Assembly: GCF_011762195.1 (NCBI RefSeq)
Contig: NZ_JAASQK010000005.1
Span: 337,897 to 401,896 of the forward strand
DNA length: 64,000 nt
DNA from: Sphingomonas oligoaromativorans
GTDB lineage: Bacteria > Pseudomonadota > Alphaproteobacteria > Sphingomonadales > Sphingomonadaceae
Direction: 5' to 3'
Of this stretch, positions 1-7,903 are shown piece after piece. The position numbers were made by a program, and so were the translations under genes. The notes under the pieces were generated by a model. The model was not told the origin of the DNA. It was given only the letters and a program-made list of their open reading frames with translations, and did no database searches. The first letter of the stretch is position 1. The number at the start of each line of letters is the position of its first letter.

Positions 1-2655
1 TCGATGGAAAGCTGCCCTTGGGTCGTAACGGGCGAGGAGGGTGGCATCGAGTGCAATCAGGTGTGACCGCCACCAGTTGCCTTCTTCCCGTTCGATGAAG
101 GTCAGCAGTTCGTTCAACAGACTTTGCGCGCTCTCGACCCTTCCGAAGGACATGTAGTTTTCAAGCAACTGGACATAGCACCAGGTTTGCCGCTTGAACC
201 CGTGGAAGGGCTCGCGTCCGGTGACGAACTCCTCGAACCTCGCCAAGGCATCGGTCGATCGGTCGCGATGGATCGAAAGAATATCCTGCAATGCATTGGT
301 CCAGGCGCGCCAGTCCGGACGATCCGTGCACAGGCGCCGTAAGGTCTCGAGATACTGTGACGCGGCCGCCCAGCGCCGACTGCCGACAGCAACCGGAAAG
401 GCCGCTCTGATGGTGTTATTGAAGATCGAGGGCACATTGTCGCCGGACCCGGCGATCGCGAGGCTGGAGGTTGCGGCGGCATCAGACATGCGGCCGGAGA
501 ACCATTCGATCCAAGACAGAAAGGGTCTTCCGATTTGCCGGGGGTCATAGAGGTAGGGACCGGATTCTATGACTCGGCTCTCCGCCGGATAATGGTGCAA
601 CAGCCATCGAATGTTACGCTCGCATGCGGCATAATCGCCCAGTAGATGGCGGCTGACTCCAGCCAATGCGCGGATCAAGCCCTCGTTGTTGACCGCTTCG
701 CCATCGGTTGAAGCGTCGAACCCTTCGGTGAGCTGCGCCGCTGCATCGATCGCCTCGCGCGGCCGCCTGGCCGAGCAACTGGTCATGATCACGCTCCACG
801 CAGCGCGTAGCTGCGCAGAAACATCCCCTAAATCCCGGGCAAGGGCGTAGGCGTCGCCATATATTTTGATCGTCGTGACGTCTTCCGGTGAGGAAAGCCA
901 AAGGGCCCCCCCGAGGCTGATCATGAGGTCGAGCCGCTTGCGCAGGTCAGTTTCGACGTCGAGCAGCCGTTCAATCCAGGTTCCAACCTCCTTGGCGTAA
1001 CCAAGCTGCGTGAGAAGCGGGCCGGCCACGCGGACCAATGCCGATGCTAGTTCCCAGTCGGCATCTTCGACCGACCATTGAAGAGCGGAGCGCGCATCAT
1101 CCAGCGTCGATCGGGCGATTGCCGCAGCATGACGGTCACGTGACTTGATTTTCTCGGTTTGATATCTCTCGCACCGACTTATCACGTAGCTGGCGTGGAG
1201 ACGGGCGGTCGCGCGACGCTCCTCGCCGTTTCCGAGGCGCGCAAGCGCGAACCCGCGCACCGTTTCGAGTAGACGATATCGTGCGCCGTCCTCGTCTTCG
1301 ATGAAAACGACCAGCGACTTGGCAACAAGATCGCCGATCGTAACCAAGACAAGGTCAAGCGCTTCTTCCTCGTGCGCGGCGACCTGCTGTACCGCGTCCA
1401 GCGTGAAGAAATGGGCAAAGACCGCGATCCTCGTAAGCAACGCCTGTTCCGTCGGCGTAAGGAGTTCAAAGCTCCAATCGAACGTCGCTTCCAGCGTCTG
1501 ATGGCGCGGAAGCGCGGCGCGGGCGCTTTGTGAAAGGAGGCGGAATTTGTCTTCGATCAGGGTGGCGATACCCTTCACGCCAAAGGCCGGAACGCGACCG
1601 GCCGCCAGTCTGATCGCCAAGGCAACGCCGTCGAGCCTCCGACAGATATCGACGACGGTGGGTGCGAGCGCGTCCGTCAGCGTGAAGTCGGGAGAGCCCG
1701 CCTGCACACGGTCCACGAACAGCTCGATGGCATCGTAGGACAAGGCTTGCTCGGCACTCAGACCGTACCCCTCTTGCGGTACGCTCAACGGGTTGAGCCT
1801 ATAGATCGTCTCTCCTTCTGCCCCCAGAGGCTCTCGGCTCGTGACCATCACGGTCACGCGTGGCGCAGCATTCAGAATATCCTCGATTACGGATGCCGCA
1901 GTGCCGGCAACATGTTCCCCATTATCGAGGAGGAGGAGGAGACGGCTGTGCGCCAGCCGATCGGAAAGGAACGCTCCTGGGTCAGCCGCCGCTTGCTCGG
2001 CACCAAGAGCCATGGCGATGCGTGCCGGCACCAGAGCTGGGTCCCGAATTGGCGCGAGATCAACGAAACAGACACCGTCCTCGGCTGCGTTCCGCAGGGA
2101 TGCGCAAGAGATAGCGACGGTGGTTTTACCGATGCCGCCAGCACCGACCACGGTTATAAACCGACGCGTCGCAAGCAGGTCGCCAATTGCCTGTATGTCG
2201 CGCCGGCGGCCGAAAACAGGGGTCAGCAGAGGTGGTAATCGGCCGAGAGCGCCGAGCCCGATCGGCGGCCGGCTGGGGACTTCGGCGGAATGGGCTGGCC
2301 AACGTTCAAGTGGGACGGCCGATGAAAAGCTGTAGCCGCGGCCGACGACGTTGATCACATATTCGCCACCATCAGGTGGCGCCCCGAGCACCTTGCGCAA
2401 CGACCCGATTGCGACGCGTATCGTGGCGTCTTCGATGTAAGGGCGCTGCCATACCCGTTCGGCCAAGTCCGATTTAGAGAGGATTTCGCCCTGTGCGTTG
2501 AGCAGCGCCAAGAGCAAATCTAGCGCCTTGTCGCCGATCTGGACCGTCCGTCCATCCCGCTTGAGAATGCGGTCGGTCGGAAACACAACGTGATCGCCAA
2601 AAGCGATCCAATCGGCGGAAGAACCCTTCGGACCGTCCATGTCAGAGGTGGTCAT
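1..2655 (-). CDS. Winged-helix / STAND ATPase transcriptional regulator (partial, runs off left edge)
   Basis: Open minus-strand frame of 885 codons without a stop, continuing past base 1. Residues about 15-110 form an OmpR/CadC-type winged helix (segment ILSKSDLAERVW, then TIRVAIGSLRKVLG and GRGYSF). A P-loop ATPase of the STAND/AP-ATPase kind follows: Walker A GAGGIGKTT at about 171-179, Walker B LLLLLDNGEHV at about 238-248, and MVTSREPL. The rest is helical and TPR-like, typical of the family of ATP-binding regulators with a winged helix. The ATG at 2655 was chosen because it lies upstream of the winged helix; a second ATG at 2640 is in frame and neither has a clear ribosome site. It diverges from the TetR gene at 2979, and the shared 323-base gap holds three palindromic sites. 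The ligand and target genes cannot be told from sequence. Confidence 0.85.
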   Translation of the reverse strand, partial: MTTSDMDGPKGSSADWIAFGDHVVFPTDRILKRDGRTVQIGDKALDLLLALLNAQGEILSKSDLAERVWQRPYIEDATIRVAIGSLRKVLGAPPDGGEYVINVVGRGYSFSSAVPLERWPAHSAEVPSRPPIGLGALGRLPPLLTPVFGRRRDIQAIGDLLATRRFITVVGAGGIGKTTVAISCASLRNAAEDGVCFVDLAPIRDPALVPARIAMALGAEQAAADPGAFLSDRLAHSRLLLLLDNGEHVAGTAASVIEDILNAAPRVTVMVTSREPLGAEGETIYRLNPLSVPQEGYGLSAEQALSYDAIELFVDRVQAGSPDFTLTDALAPTVVDICRRLDGVALAIRLAAGRVPAFGVKGIATLIEDKFRLLSQSARAALPRHQTLEATFDWSFELLTPTEQALLTRIAVFAHFFTLDAVQQVAAHEEEALDLVLVTIGDLVAKSLVVFIEDEDGARYRLLETVRGFALARLGNGEERRATARLHASYVISRCERYQTEKIKSRDRHAAAIARSTLDDARSALQWSVEDADWELASALVRVAGPLLTQLGYAKEVGTWIERLLDVETDLRKRLDLMISLGGALWLSSPEDVTTIKIYGDAYALARDLGDVSAQLRAAWSVIMTSCSARRPREAIDAAAQLTEGFDASTDGEAVNNEGLIRALAGVSRHLLGDYAACERNIRWLLHHYPAESRVIESGPYLYDPRQIGRPFLSWIEWFSGRMSDAAATSSLAIAGSGDNVPSIFNNTIRAAFPVAVGSRRWAAASQYLETLRRLCTDRPDWRAWTNALQDILSIHRDRSTDALARFEEFVTGREPFHGFKRQTWCYVQLLENYMSFGRVESAQSLLNELLTFIEREEGNWWRSHLIALDATLLARYDPRAAFHR

Positions 2656-2784
2656 GCGGTGCTGCCGAGGACGCTGTAATGCGCCTGAGCAGCGACGATC
2701 GCCAAGCCGCGGCGTGGGAACTGTAACTGAGGCCAATAACCTTCTTGATTGGCATGATGCGTCGAACCGGAGTAACTTCCTGAC

Positions 2785-2797
2785 CTATCGATTGATA
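2785..2797. promoter_or_regulatory. Degenerate TATC/GATA palindrome (possible TetR operator)
   Basis: CTATCGATTGATA in the gap between the STAND regulator and the TetR gene at 2979. It resembles the stronger sites at 2844, 2924, 8688, 8748, 11785 and 12184 but is less symmetric, so it may be chance. The rest of the 2656-2978 gap holds no gene that I can support. Confidence 0.3.
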
Positions 2798-2843
2798 AAT
2801 GAAGCTGTCGTACGTCGCGGTGCAGCGGTCAAGCCATCATAAG

Positions 2844-2858
2844 CTATCTATCGGTAGA
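2844..2858. promoter_or_regulatory. Palindromic CTATCTATCGGTAGA site (probable TetR operator)
   Basis: CTATCTATCGGTAGA has a TCTA/TAGA dyad around a TCGG centre. It lies between divergent regulator genes, 120 bases upstream of the TetR start at 2979 and 189 bases from the start at 2655. The left 11 bases are identical to the site 17 bases upstream of the SDR gene at 8671. Confidence 0.55.
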
Positions 2859-2923
2859 CCGGCCGGTTCGAAATCGTGGGTGTCATCGTCGCCAGCATGT
2901 CCTCAGAGCAGCGCCGAGATTCT

Positions 2924-2939
2924 CTATCTATCGGTCGAG
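2924..2939. promoter_or_regulatory. CTATCTATCGGTCGAG site upstream of TetR gene (probable operator)
   Basis: Second copy of the CTATCTATCGGT motif, ending 39 bases before the TetR start at 2979, where a promoter would be expected. The right half-site is weaker (GTCGAG instead of GTAGAT). The position suits autorepression by the TetR protein. Confidence 0.5.
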
Positions 2940-2978
2940 TTGCTAGGGGGGGCGCTCCGCTGTACGCAGTTACACATT

Positions 2979-3557
2979 ATGACCGAAGCACGAACCGACA
3001 CCCGCGAGGCAATCCTTCGATCGGCGCGAACTACCGTCGAAACCCACGGATATACCGCGCTGAGTTTCCGTGATCTCGCCTCAGAAGTAGGGGTGAAGAG
3101 CGCCAGCGTGCACTACCACTTCCCCACGAAGCCGGACCTTGCTCAGGCGCTCCTCGATCGACGCTGTGCGGATCAGGAAGCGTTTTTCGAAGACCTTTTC
3201 AGCCAGACCCAAAATTATGAGACGTTGATCAAAGGCTATATTGCGATGTTCCGATCGGGGTTCGACGACGGCAACCGCATGTGCGTAGCCGGTGTTATGT
3301 CTGCCGAGATAAGTGGCCTGCCGGATCCTGTGAGGGCAGCGATCCGGCGCTTTAAGGATCTGAACGTTGCGTGGATCTCAAAGATGCTTCGCATCAAGCA
3401 TCCTCGCATGGGTGCCGAGCCGTTGGGGCAGCGCGCGTTCGCGATTTACGCGGCAGTTGAAGGGGCACAACTGATCGCGCACGGCTTGGGCGGCGATGCT
3501 GCCGCCTTTGACGAAGTCATAGCGGGTTTTGAAGCGTCCGGCCTGTTCTCGCGCTGA
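2979..3557 (+). CDS. TetR family transcriptional regulator (first of three related copies)
   Basis: A 192-residue TetR repressor. The DNA-binding domain covers about residues 8-55 with the helix-turn-helix SFRDLASEVGVKSASVHYHF at 29-48; the rest is an all-helical ligand domain. The ATG at 2979 is preferred to the upstream in-frame start at 2799 because translation from 2979 gives the usual TetR N-terminus. Its recognition helix is nearly identical to those of the TetR proteins at 8780 and 11251. Two copies of the CTATCTATCG palindrome lie upstream, so the three proteins may bind one operator type. Cys102 in the segment NRMCVAGVMSAE lies where the relatives at 8780 and 11251 also have Cys. No enzyme gene is downstream on this strand; the next gene is a convergent AraC regulator. 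Confidence 0.9.
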   Translation: MTEARTDTREAILRSARTTVETHGYTALSFRDLASEVGVKSASVHYHFPTKPDLAQALLDRRCADQEAFFEDLFSQTQNYETLIKGYIAMFRSGFDDGNRMCVAGVMSAEISGLPDPVRAAIRRFKDLNVAWISKMLRIKHPRMGAEPLGQRAFAIYAAVEGAQLIAHGLGGDAAAFDEVIAGFEASGLFSR

Positions 3558-3577
3558 TGGCGTAAGCGGGCTCTACC

Positions 3578-3599
3578 GTCAGCGCCAGGCTACGCTGAC
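3578..3599. terminator. Possible bidirectional hairpin between convergent regulator genes
   Basis: GTCAGCG and CGCTGAC form a perfect 7-bp stem with an 8-base loop in the 44-base gap between the convergent TetR (ends 3557) and AraC (ends 3602) genes. There is no U tract, so termination is inferred from position only. Confidence 0.35.
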
Positions 3600-3601
3600 C
3601 G

Positions 3602-4141
3602 TTACGCTGCATCGGTCTCGATGAGATCGACGGGTTCCTGGGCATTTTGATGGCGCCAAGCACGCGGTGGCAGGCCCACGGCACGGTGGAAAAGGCGCGT
3701 CATATGAGATTGATCGGCGAAACCGCAGGCTAAGGCGATTTCAGCGATCGGAAGGTCTGTGGTCAGGAGCATCTCCTTAGCCCGCACGATCCGCTGATTT
3801 GCCACAAATTCGGAGTAAGGGATGCCTTTAGACGCTTTGAAAGCGCGAGAGAAATAACTCGCGCTCAATCTCACGCTGTCAGCCGCTTCGCAGATGCGCA
3901 GTGGGGTGTCGATTTGGCTTTCCACAAATTGCTCGACCCGCCGCACCTGCCAATCTGCCAGCAAACCCTTGCAGGGGCGCGGCGTGACCTCACCGTGAGC
4001 CACCGTGTAGGCGCGTTCGATATGACGACGGGCCGCGCCCTGGTCGACGTCGAACATGGAAAGAGCCGATGCGAGCAGGCGCGCCACCAGCAAATTGTCG
4101 AACGGTGCGATATGCGCGGTTGTGAAGTGAGCGTCGGACAT
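3602..4141 (-). CDS. AraC family transcriptional regulator
   Basis: A 179-residue protein whose C-terminal 100 residues form the AraC double helix-turn-helix: first motif around RICEAADSVRLSASYFSRAFK, second around PIAEIALACGFADQSHMTRLFHRAVGLPPRAWR. The N-terminal 70 residues are short and show no cupin, so this is a compact AraC protein without an obvious sugar-binding domain. AAGGA lies upstream of the ATG at 4141. It diverges from the histidine kinase gene at 4438, and the 296-base gap between them shows no clear operator. The target is unknown. Confidence 0.88.
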   Translation of the reverse strand: MSDAHFTTAHIAPFDNLLVARLLASALSMFDVDQGAARRHIERAYTVAHGEVTPRPCKGLLADWQVRRVEQFVESQIDTPLRICEAADSVRLSASYFSRAFKASKGIPYSEFVANQRIVRAKEMLLTTDLPIAEIALACGFADQSHMTRLFHRAVGLPPRAWRHQNAQEPVDLIETDAA

Positions 4142-4437
4142 GTTCGCATCCTTGGTAGAACATGCTCAACTGACCTCTGGACCCCTTCTAGCGCCAATAA
4201 GAAGGCGTAAGGCGGCGTAAGGAATGGGTCGGCGCGGTGTAAGGTCTCCCGCCGGCCGGCGCCGCGACCTATCGCGGCGTGGCTATGTCGCGGTCACTAG
4301 GCACGATCAGAGGCGCAGGCATCTGATTGCGATGTCGGGCCGTGTCGCCGGCCGCAGACGTCCAAACGCGGCGTCAAATATCAATCCGGTTCCCCGAGGC
4401 TCTGGCAATCGATGCTCGCAATTTCCCGGAGCTTCAC

Positions 4438-5085
4438 ATGTTGGATGTTCAAGCCACATTCGAGACAGCGATCGACGCGCCCGGGTCGATCATCCTGCTG
4501 CAGGAATATAACCATCGGATGCTGAACGAGTACGCGGTTGCGATCGCTGGCCTCTCAGTCGCCGCATCGGGCATCACGAACGCCAAAGGTCGCGCCGCGC
4601 TGACAACAGCGAAGGATCGCCTCTATGCGGTAGCCGAAGTGCACCGCGCCCTTCAGGCGCCTCTAACCGGCGTCCTCGAAGTCACCGACTATCTGGAAGG
4701 CGTCTGTGGGGCGGCATCGCGAGCCCTGACTTTTGATTATCGGCTCGTCCTGCATTGCCGGAGTCCTGCGATCACCCTCCCGGCACCGCGCGCCTGGCGC
4801 ATCGGGCTGATCTTGATCGAGCTTCTCATCAACGCCGCCAAGCACGGCCGCCATGGTGGCGAAATCGCGGTGGAGCTGCGCTCATGCAACCACAATCTCG
4901 TGTGTTCCGTCGTGAACGAGAGCTGCGCTGACTCAAAGCGTGGCACCGGCGCCGGTCAGGCCATCATCGATATCCTGGCCGATCAGATCGGTGGACGCTT
5001 GGAGCGCCACGTCCATGGCACACGCATCGCCGTGGGTCTCGTTGTACCGGTGAGCAACTCGATCGAGCAGGCCCGGGCGGGGTGA
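4438..5085 (+). CDS. HisKA_2-type histidine kinase lacking a sensor domain
   Basis: A 215-residue cytoplasmic kinase. The phosphoacceptor motif is EYNHRMLNEY near residues 22-31, followed by a dimerisation helix pair. The ATPase domain has an N-box (ELLINAAKH) and a glycine-rich lid (GTGAGQAIIDILADQIGG). The usual DxG of the G1 box is not recognisable, which I believe is common in this alphaproteobacterial subfamily. No PAS, GAF, receiver or membrane segment is present and no response regulator is adjacent, so it probably takes its signal from a partner protein. The ATG at 4438 is chosen over 4327 because GGAG sits six bases ahead of it. It could act in the general stress response, but that is a guess. 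Confidence 0.75.
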   Translation: MLDVQATFETAIDAPGSIILLQEYNHRMLNEYAVAIAGLSVAASGITNAKGRAALTTAKDRLYAVAEVHRALQAPLTGVLEVTDYLEGVCGAASRALTFDYRLVLHCRSPAITLPAPRAWRIGLILIELLINAAKHGRHGGEIAVELRSCNHNLVCSVVNESCADSKRGTGAGQAIIDILADQIGGRLERHVHGTRIAVGLVVPVSNSIEQARAG

Positions 5086-5107
5086 GGCGGGATCGGGTGG
5101 TAACGGT

Positions 5108-5176
5108 CTTGCACGGTGCAGCCTCAGTTACCCCTCACGCAGATTGTAAGGCGAAGGCCAGACTTGCACGTGCAAG
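5108..5176. repeat. Two CTTGCAC palindromes downstream of the kinase
   Basis: CTTGCACGTGCAAG at 5163-5176 is a perfect 14-base palindrome. CTTGCACGGTGCAG at 5108-5121 is a near copy 55 bases away. Both are in the 156-base gap between the kinase stop and the end of the convergent gene at 5242. They could be binding sites for a dimeric regulator or parts of a terminator; no U tract follows. Confidence 0.4.
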
Positions 5177-5241
5177 ACATCGCCGCGGATTTGGTGCAAG
5201 AGGAAAGCGGAAAGCCTACCCCTGCCGGCGCCACGTACCGT

Positions 5242-5769
5242 CTAGGATCGCGGTGCAGCGATCGCCCAAACCGGCAGCGCGAGCACCAGCGCCAGCATCA
5301 AGGAAACCTGAGGATCGCCAAGATAGCGGTCGATCCATACAAAGATTCCGACGGTGGTCGCACTCAGGGAAGCATACATCCCCACCGACCTCGAAGAGCG
5401 ACGCGAACGGAAACCGGATGCCAGTGCCGCGGCGCTCGCGACCTGGCTCTCGGAGAAGCCCAGCGCCTTCAGTTGCGCTTCCTCGCGCTCGACGACGGCA
5501 GAGCCGCCATGCGCGATCGCTACTCCGAACCGCCTCAGGGCCTCCAACCGTGGGTCCGCAAGCCAGTTGGATCGACGCGAAAGGCCGAATACCATTTGCG
5601 ACATGCGGTGAAGTCGACCTGCAGGCCTCAGGCTGCCGAGCTTGTCCAAGCGCGCCAGTTTCACCGCTTCCCGCTCCGTGGCGCTTAACCCGCGACGAGG
5701 TTGCTCCACCGGTCGGCTGATGAACGGTGCGATGTGCAGCTCGTCCACGGATAGATCGAGATAGGCCAT
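5242..5769 (-). CDS. Hypothetical protein with C-terminal membrane segments
   Basis: A 175-residue protein that I do not recognise. The N-terminal half is soluble, with basic patches (LSATEREAVKLARLDKLG, RLHRMSQMVFGLSRR). The C-terminal 55 residues hold two likely membrane segments (around MYASLSATTVGIFVWI and VSLMLALVLALPVWAIA). AAGGGG precedes the ATG at 5769. It is the last gene of the minus-strand run SDR, Old Yellow Enzyme, ICL/PEPM, and lies 65 bases after the ICL/PEPM stop, so it may be co-transcribed. A longer reading frame (to 5923) overlaps it in another frame and is a shadow. Confidence 0.6.
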   Translation of the reverse strand: MAYLDLSVDELHIAPFISRPVEQPRRGLSATEREAVKLARLDKLGSLRPAGRLHRMSQMVFGLSRRSNWLADPRLEALRRFGVAIAHGGSAVVEREEAQLKALGFSESQVASAAALASGFRSRRSSRSVGMYASLSATTVGIFVWIDRYLGDPQVSLMLALVLALPVWAIAAPRS

Positions 5770-5834
5770 GAGGATATTCCCCTTGATGCTCGCCGGCTGG
5801 TCCTCCGCGAGCGTGTCGCGGAGGACCGCGCCGA

Positions 5835-6593
5835 TCAGGCGTAGATGTCCGTCGCTGCCTTCTGGAGCGACTGCTGCGTTTCGATATACGGGATCGGGCC
5901 GTAGCTGATCCGGGCGACGCCAAGGTCGGCGAGCCGCTCGTTGGCAGGAACGCCCTCCGTTACCATGACATTGACCGGCAGAGGCGAACCCTCGACGATC
6001 CGGCTAATCAGGCCTTCGTCCTTCAGGCCCGGGATGAAATATCCCGAAGCGCCGGCGGCGGCGTAGGCCTTCGCCCGTTCGAGTGCGGCGCCGACCTCAG
6101 ACGCGGGCTCACCGCCCCGGCCGAGGAACAGATCGGTCCGAGCGTTGATGAACAGCGGAACCCTGCGCTTGTCGGCGGCGCTGCGGATCGCGCCGATCCG
6201 TCGTGCCTGCCGATCGATGCCATAAAGGCCCGAGCCTTTGACGACCCGATCTTCGAAATTGATCCCGATCGCACCGCGGTCGAGGAGGCGACCGATATTT
6301 TCGACCAGCGTGGCATCGTCGTCGCTGTACCCGCCTTCGAAATCGACCGTCAGCGGCACCTGGATAGACGCCGTGATGCGCGCGACGATCGCGAGCGCGA
6401 GGTCCAGCGGAATATCTTCGCCATCGCTATAGCCCTGTGCTGCGGCAACCGACCAACTTCCGGTCGCGATCGCCCTCGCACCGGCGGCCTCGATCGCCTT
6501 GGCGCTGCCGGCATCCCACGCATTGTAGAGGACCACGGGAGTGCCCTTGACGTGGAGCTTGGCGAACGCGGTTGCTTTGTCGGATTGGGTCAT
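5835..6593 (-). CDS. Isocitrate lyase / phosphoenolpyruvate mutase superfamily protein
   Basis: A 252-residue alpha/beta barrel of the ICL/PEPM superfamily, which makes or breaks C-C or C-P bonds next to a carboxylate. Visible family motifs are GTPVVLYNAWDAGSA, the metal-site region DFEGGYSDD, GINFEDRV and NARTD. The KKCGH motif of true isocitrate lyases is absent, so it is a short PEPM-like member whose substrate cannot be named. Two ATGs six bases apart are possible; the inner one at 6593 has AAGGA seven bases upstream and was chosen. It follows the Old Yellow Enzyme gene by 81 bases in the operon under the operator at 8688. Confidence 0.88.
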   Translation of the reverse strand: MTQSDKATAFAKLHVKGTPVVLYNAWDAGSAKAIEAAGARAIATGSWSVAAAQGYSDGEDIPLDLALAIVARITASIQVPLTVDFEGGYSDDDATLVENIGRLLDRGAIGINFEDRVVKGSGLYGIDRQARRIGAIRSAADKRRVPLFINARTDLFLGRGGEPASEVGAALERAKAYAAAGASGYFIPGLKDEGLISRIVEGSPLPVNVMVTEGVPANERLADLGVARISYGPIPYIETQQSLQKAATDIYA

Positions 6594-6674
6594 CGTCATT
6601 TCCTTGGTTGAACTGATTCGAGGGGCGACCCCTCGCGTTGTTACGAATGGGATTGGCCGGGTCGGAAGCGCGTC

Positions 6675-7814
6675 TCAGGCCAGCTCGAGCACCGCTTCGG
6701 CATGGTAAGCGGGGAAGTCGACGTAGCCCTGAGCACCGCCGCCGTAGAACGTGTTGCGGTCGTAGGGCGTGAGCGGCAGACCGTGCTCGATCCTGGCAGG
6801 CAGATCCGGGTTGGATGTGAAGTGGCGGCCGAATGCGACAAGACTGGCGACGCCATCGGCAACAGCTTCCTCGGCGGATTCAGGCGTGAAGCCGCCCGCC
6901 GCGATGATCGTGCCGCGGAAGATACGGCTGAGATCCTTCGCAGCGATCGCGTCCTGTCCTTCGGCGACCGTATCGGCACCGCTGATGCGCGGCTCGATGA
7001 TGTGAAGATAGGCCACGCCGAACCGATCGAGCCGTTCGGCGACATACTCGAAAAGGGCCTGCGGATCGCTATCGCTCATACCGTTGAAGGTGCTGCTCGG
7101 CGAGATGCGGACGCCGACCCGGTGGCGGCCGATGACTCCAGCGACCGTATCGACGATCTCCATCAGGAAGCGCGTCCGGTTCTCGACGGAGCCGCCGTAG
7201 CGGTCAGCCCGCTTGTTGCTGCCGTCCTGCAGGAATTGTTCGACGAGATGGCCCTGAGCGCTGAAGATTTCGATCCCGTCGAAGCCGGCTCGCACTGCGT
7301 TCCGCGCCGCAAGCCGATACTGGCCGAGAATCCCAGCGATCTGGTCGATTTCCAGCGCGCGATGCGGTGACGGCGGAACCAGACCCTCGGGCGTGGTCAC
7401 GACGACATTGGGATTCTCTGTGAAGGTGGGGTCGGCCGAGGCGGACACCGGCTGAATGCCGGTCAGTGCCTCGCTGGTGGCACGGCCCGCATGGCCGAGC
7501 TGGACGAACATGACCCCGCCCTTGGCGTGAACCGCGTCGGTGATCCGCTTCCAGGCTGCAACCTGCGCATCATTCCAGATGCCCGGCGCGGCATGATAGG
7601 CGCGCGCTTCCGGGGCGATTGCCGTTGACTCGGTGATGATGAGGCCGCCGTCGGACGCGCGCTGACTATAGTGCTCCAGCATTAGGTCTGAAGGAACGGC
7701 GCTGGGCCAGTGGGCGCGCAGCCGGCTGAGTGCCGGCATCACGACACGATGCTTGAGGGTTACGTCGCCGAGCTTGATCGGCGTGAAGAGCTGGGCGGTG
7801 GTGGTCTTGGTCAC
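6675..7814 (-). CDS. Old Yellow Enzyme family flavin oxidoreductase (alkene reductase)
   Basis: A 379-residue FMN-dependent barrel of the OYE/NemA family, which reduces activated C=C bonds of electrophiles (enones, N-ethylmaleimide, nitro compounds) with NAD(P)H. Family marks are the start LFTPIKLGDVTLKHRVVM, the segment VQLGHAGR, the active-site region GFDGIEIFSAQGHLVEQFL with SNKRADRYGGS, and GVRISPSSTFNG. The open frame reaches 8249, but the real start is the GTG at 7814, preceded by AAGGAG. It is second in the SDR operon, 89 bases after the SDR stop. OYE genes under a TetR repressor are known from nemR-nemA of Escherichia coli, and the neighbouring TetR here fits that arrangement. Confidence 0.93.
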   Translation of the reverse strand: MTKTTTAQLFTPIKLGDVTLKHRVVMPALSRLRAHWPSAVPSDLMLEHYSQRASDGGLIITESTAIAPEARAYHAAPGIWNDAQVAAWKRITDAVHAKGGVMFVQLGHAGRATSEALTGIQPVSASADPTFTENPNVVVTTPEGLVPPSPHRALEIDQIAGILGQYRLAARNAVRAGFDGIEIFSAQGHLVEQFLQDGSNKRADRYGGSVENRTRFLMEIVDTVAGVIGRHRVGVRISPSSTFNGMSDSDPQALFEYVAERLDRFGVAYLHIIEPRISGADTVAEGQDAIAAKDLSRIFRGTIIAAGGFTPESAEEAVADGVASLVAFGRHFTSNPDLPARIEHGLPLTPYDRNTFYGGGAQGYVDFPAYHAEAVLELA

Positions 7815-7903
7815 GGTTGATCTCCTTGAAGCTTGATGAGGTGGCGGCGGAACCGAGGGGGGACGATCCCGCCGCCATCGCCAGGCCGATCGGTCGGGGG
7901 GGG

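Noticed and set aside
5108..5121. lux-box-like quorum-sensing operator
   Set aside because: The palindrome does not fit the lux-box pattern and no LuxI or LuxR gene is near.
5750..5769. GATAGATCGAGATAG near the start of the 5242 gene, like the TetR operators
   Set aside because: It lies inside the first codons of that gene (coding for MAYLDLSV) and its spacing does not match the operator family.
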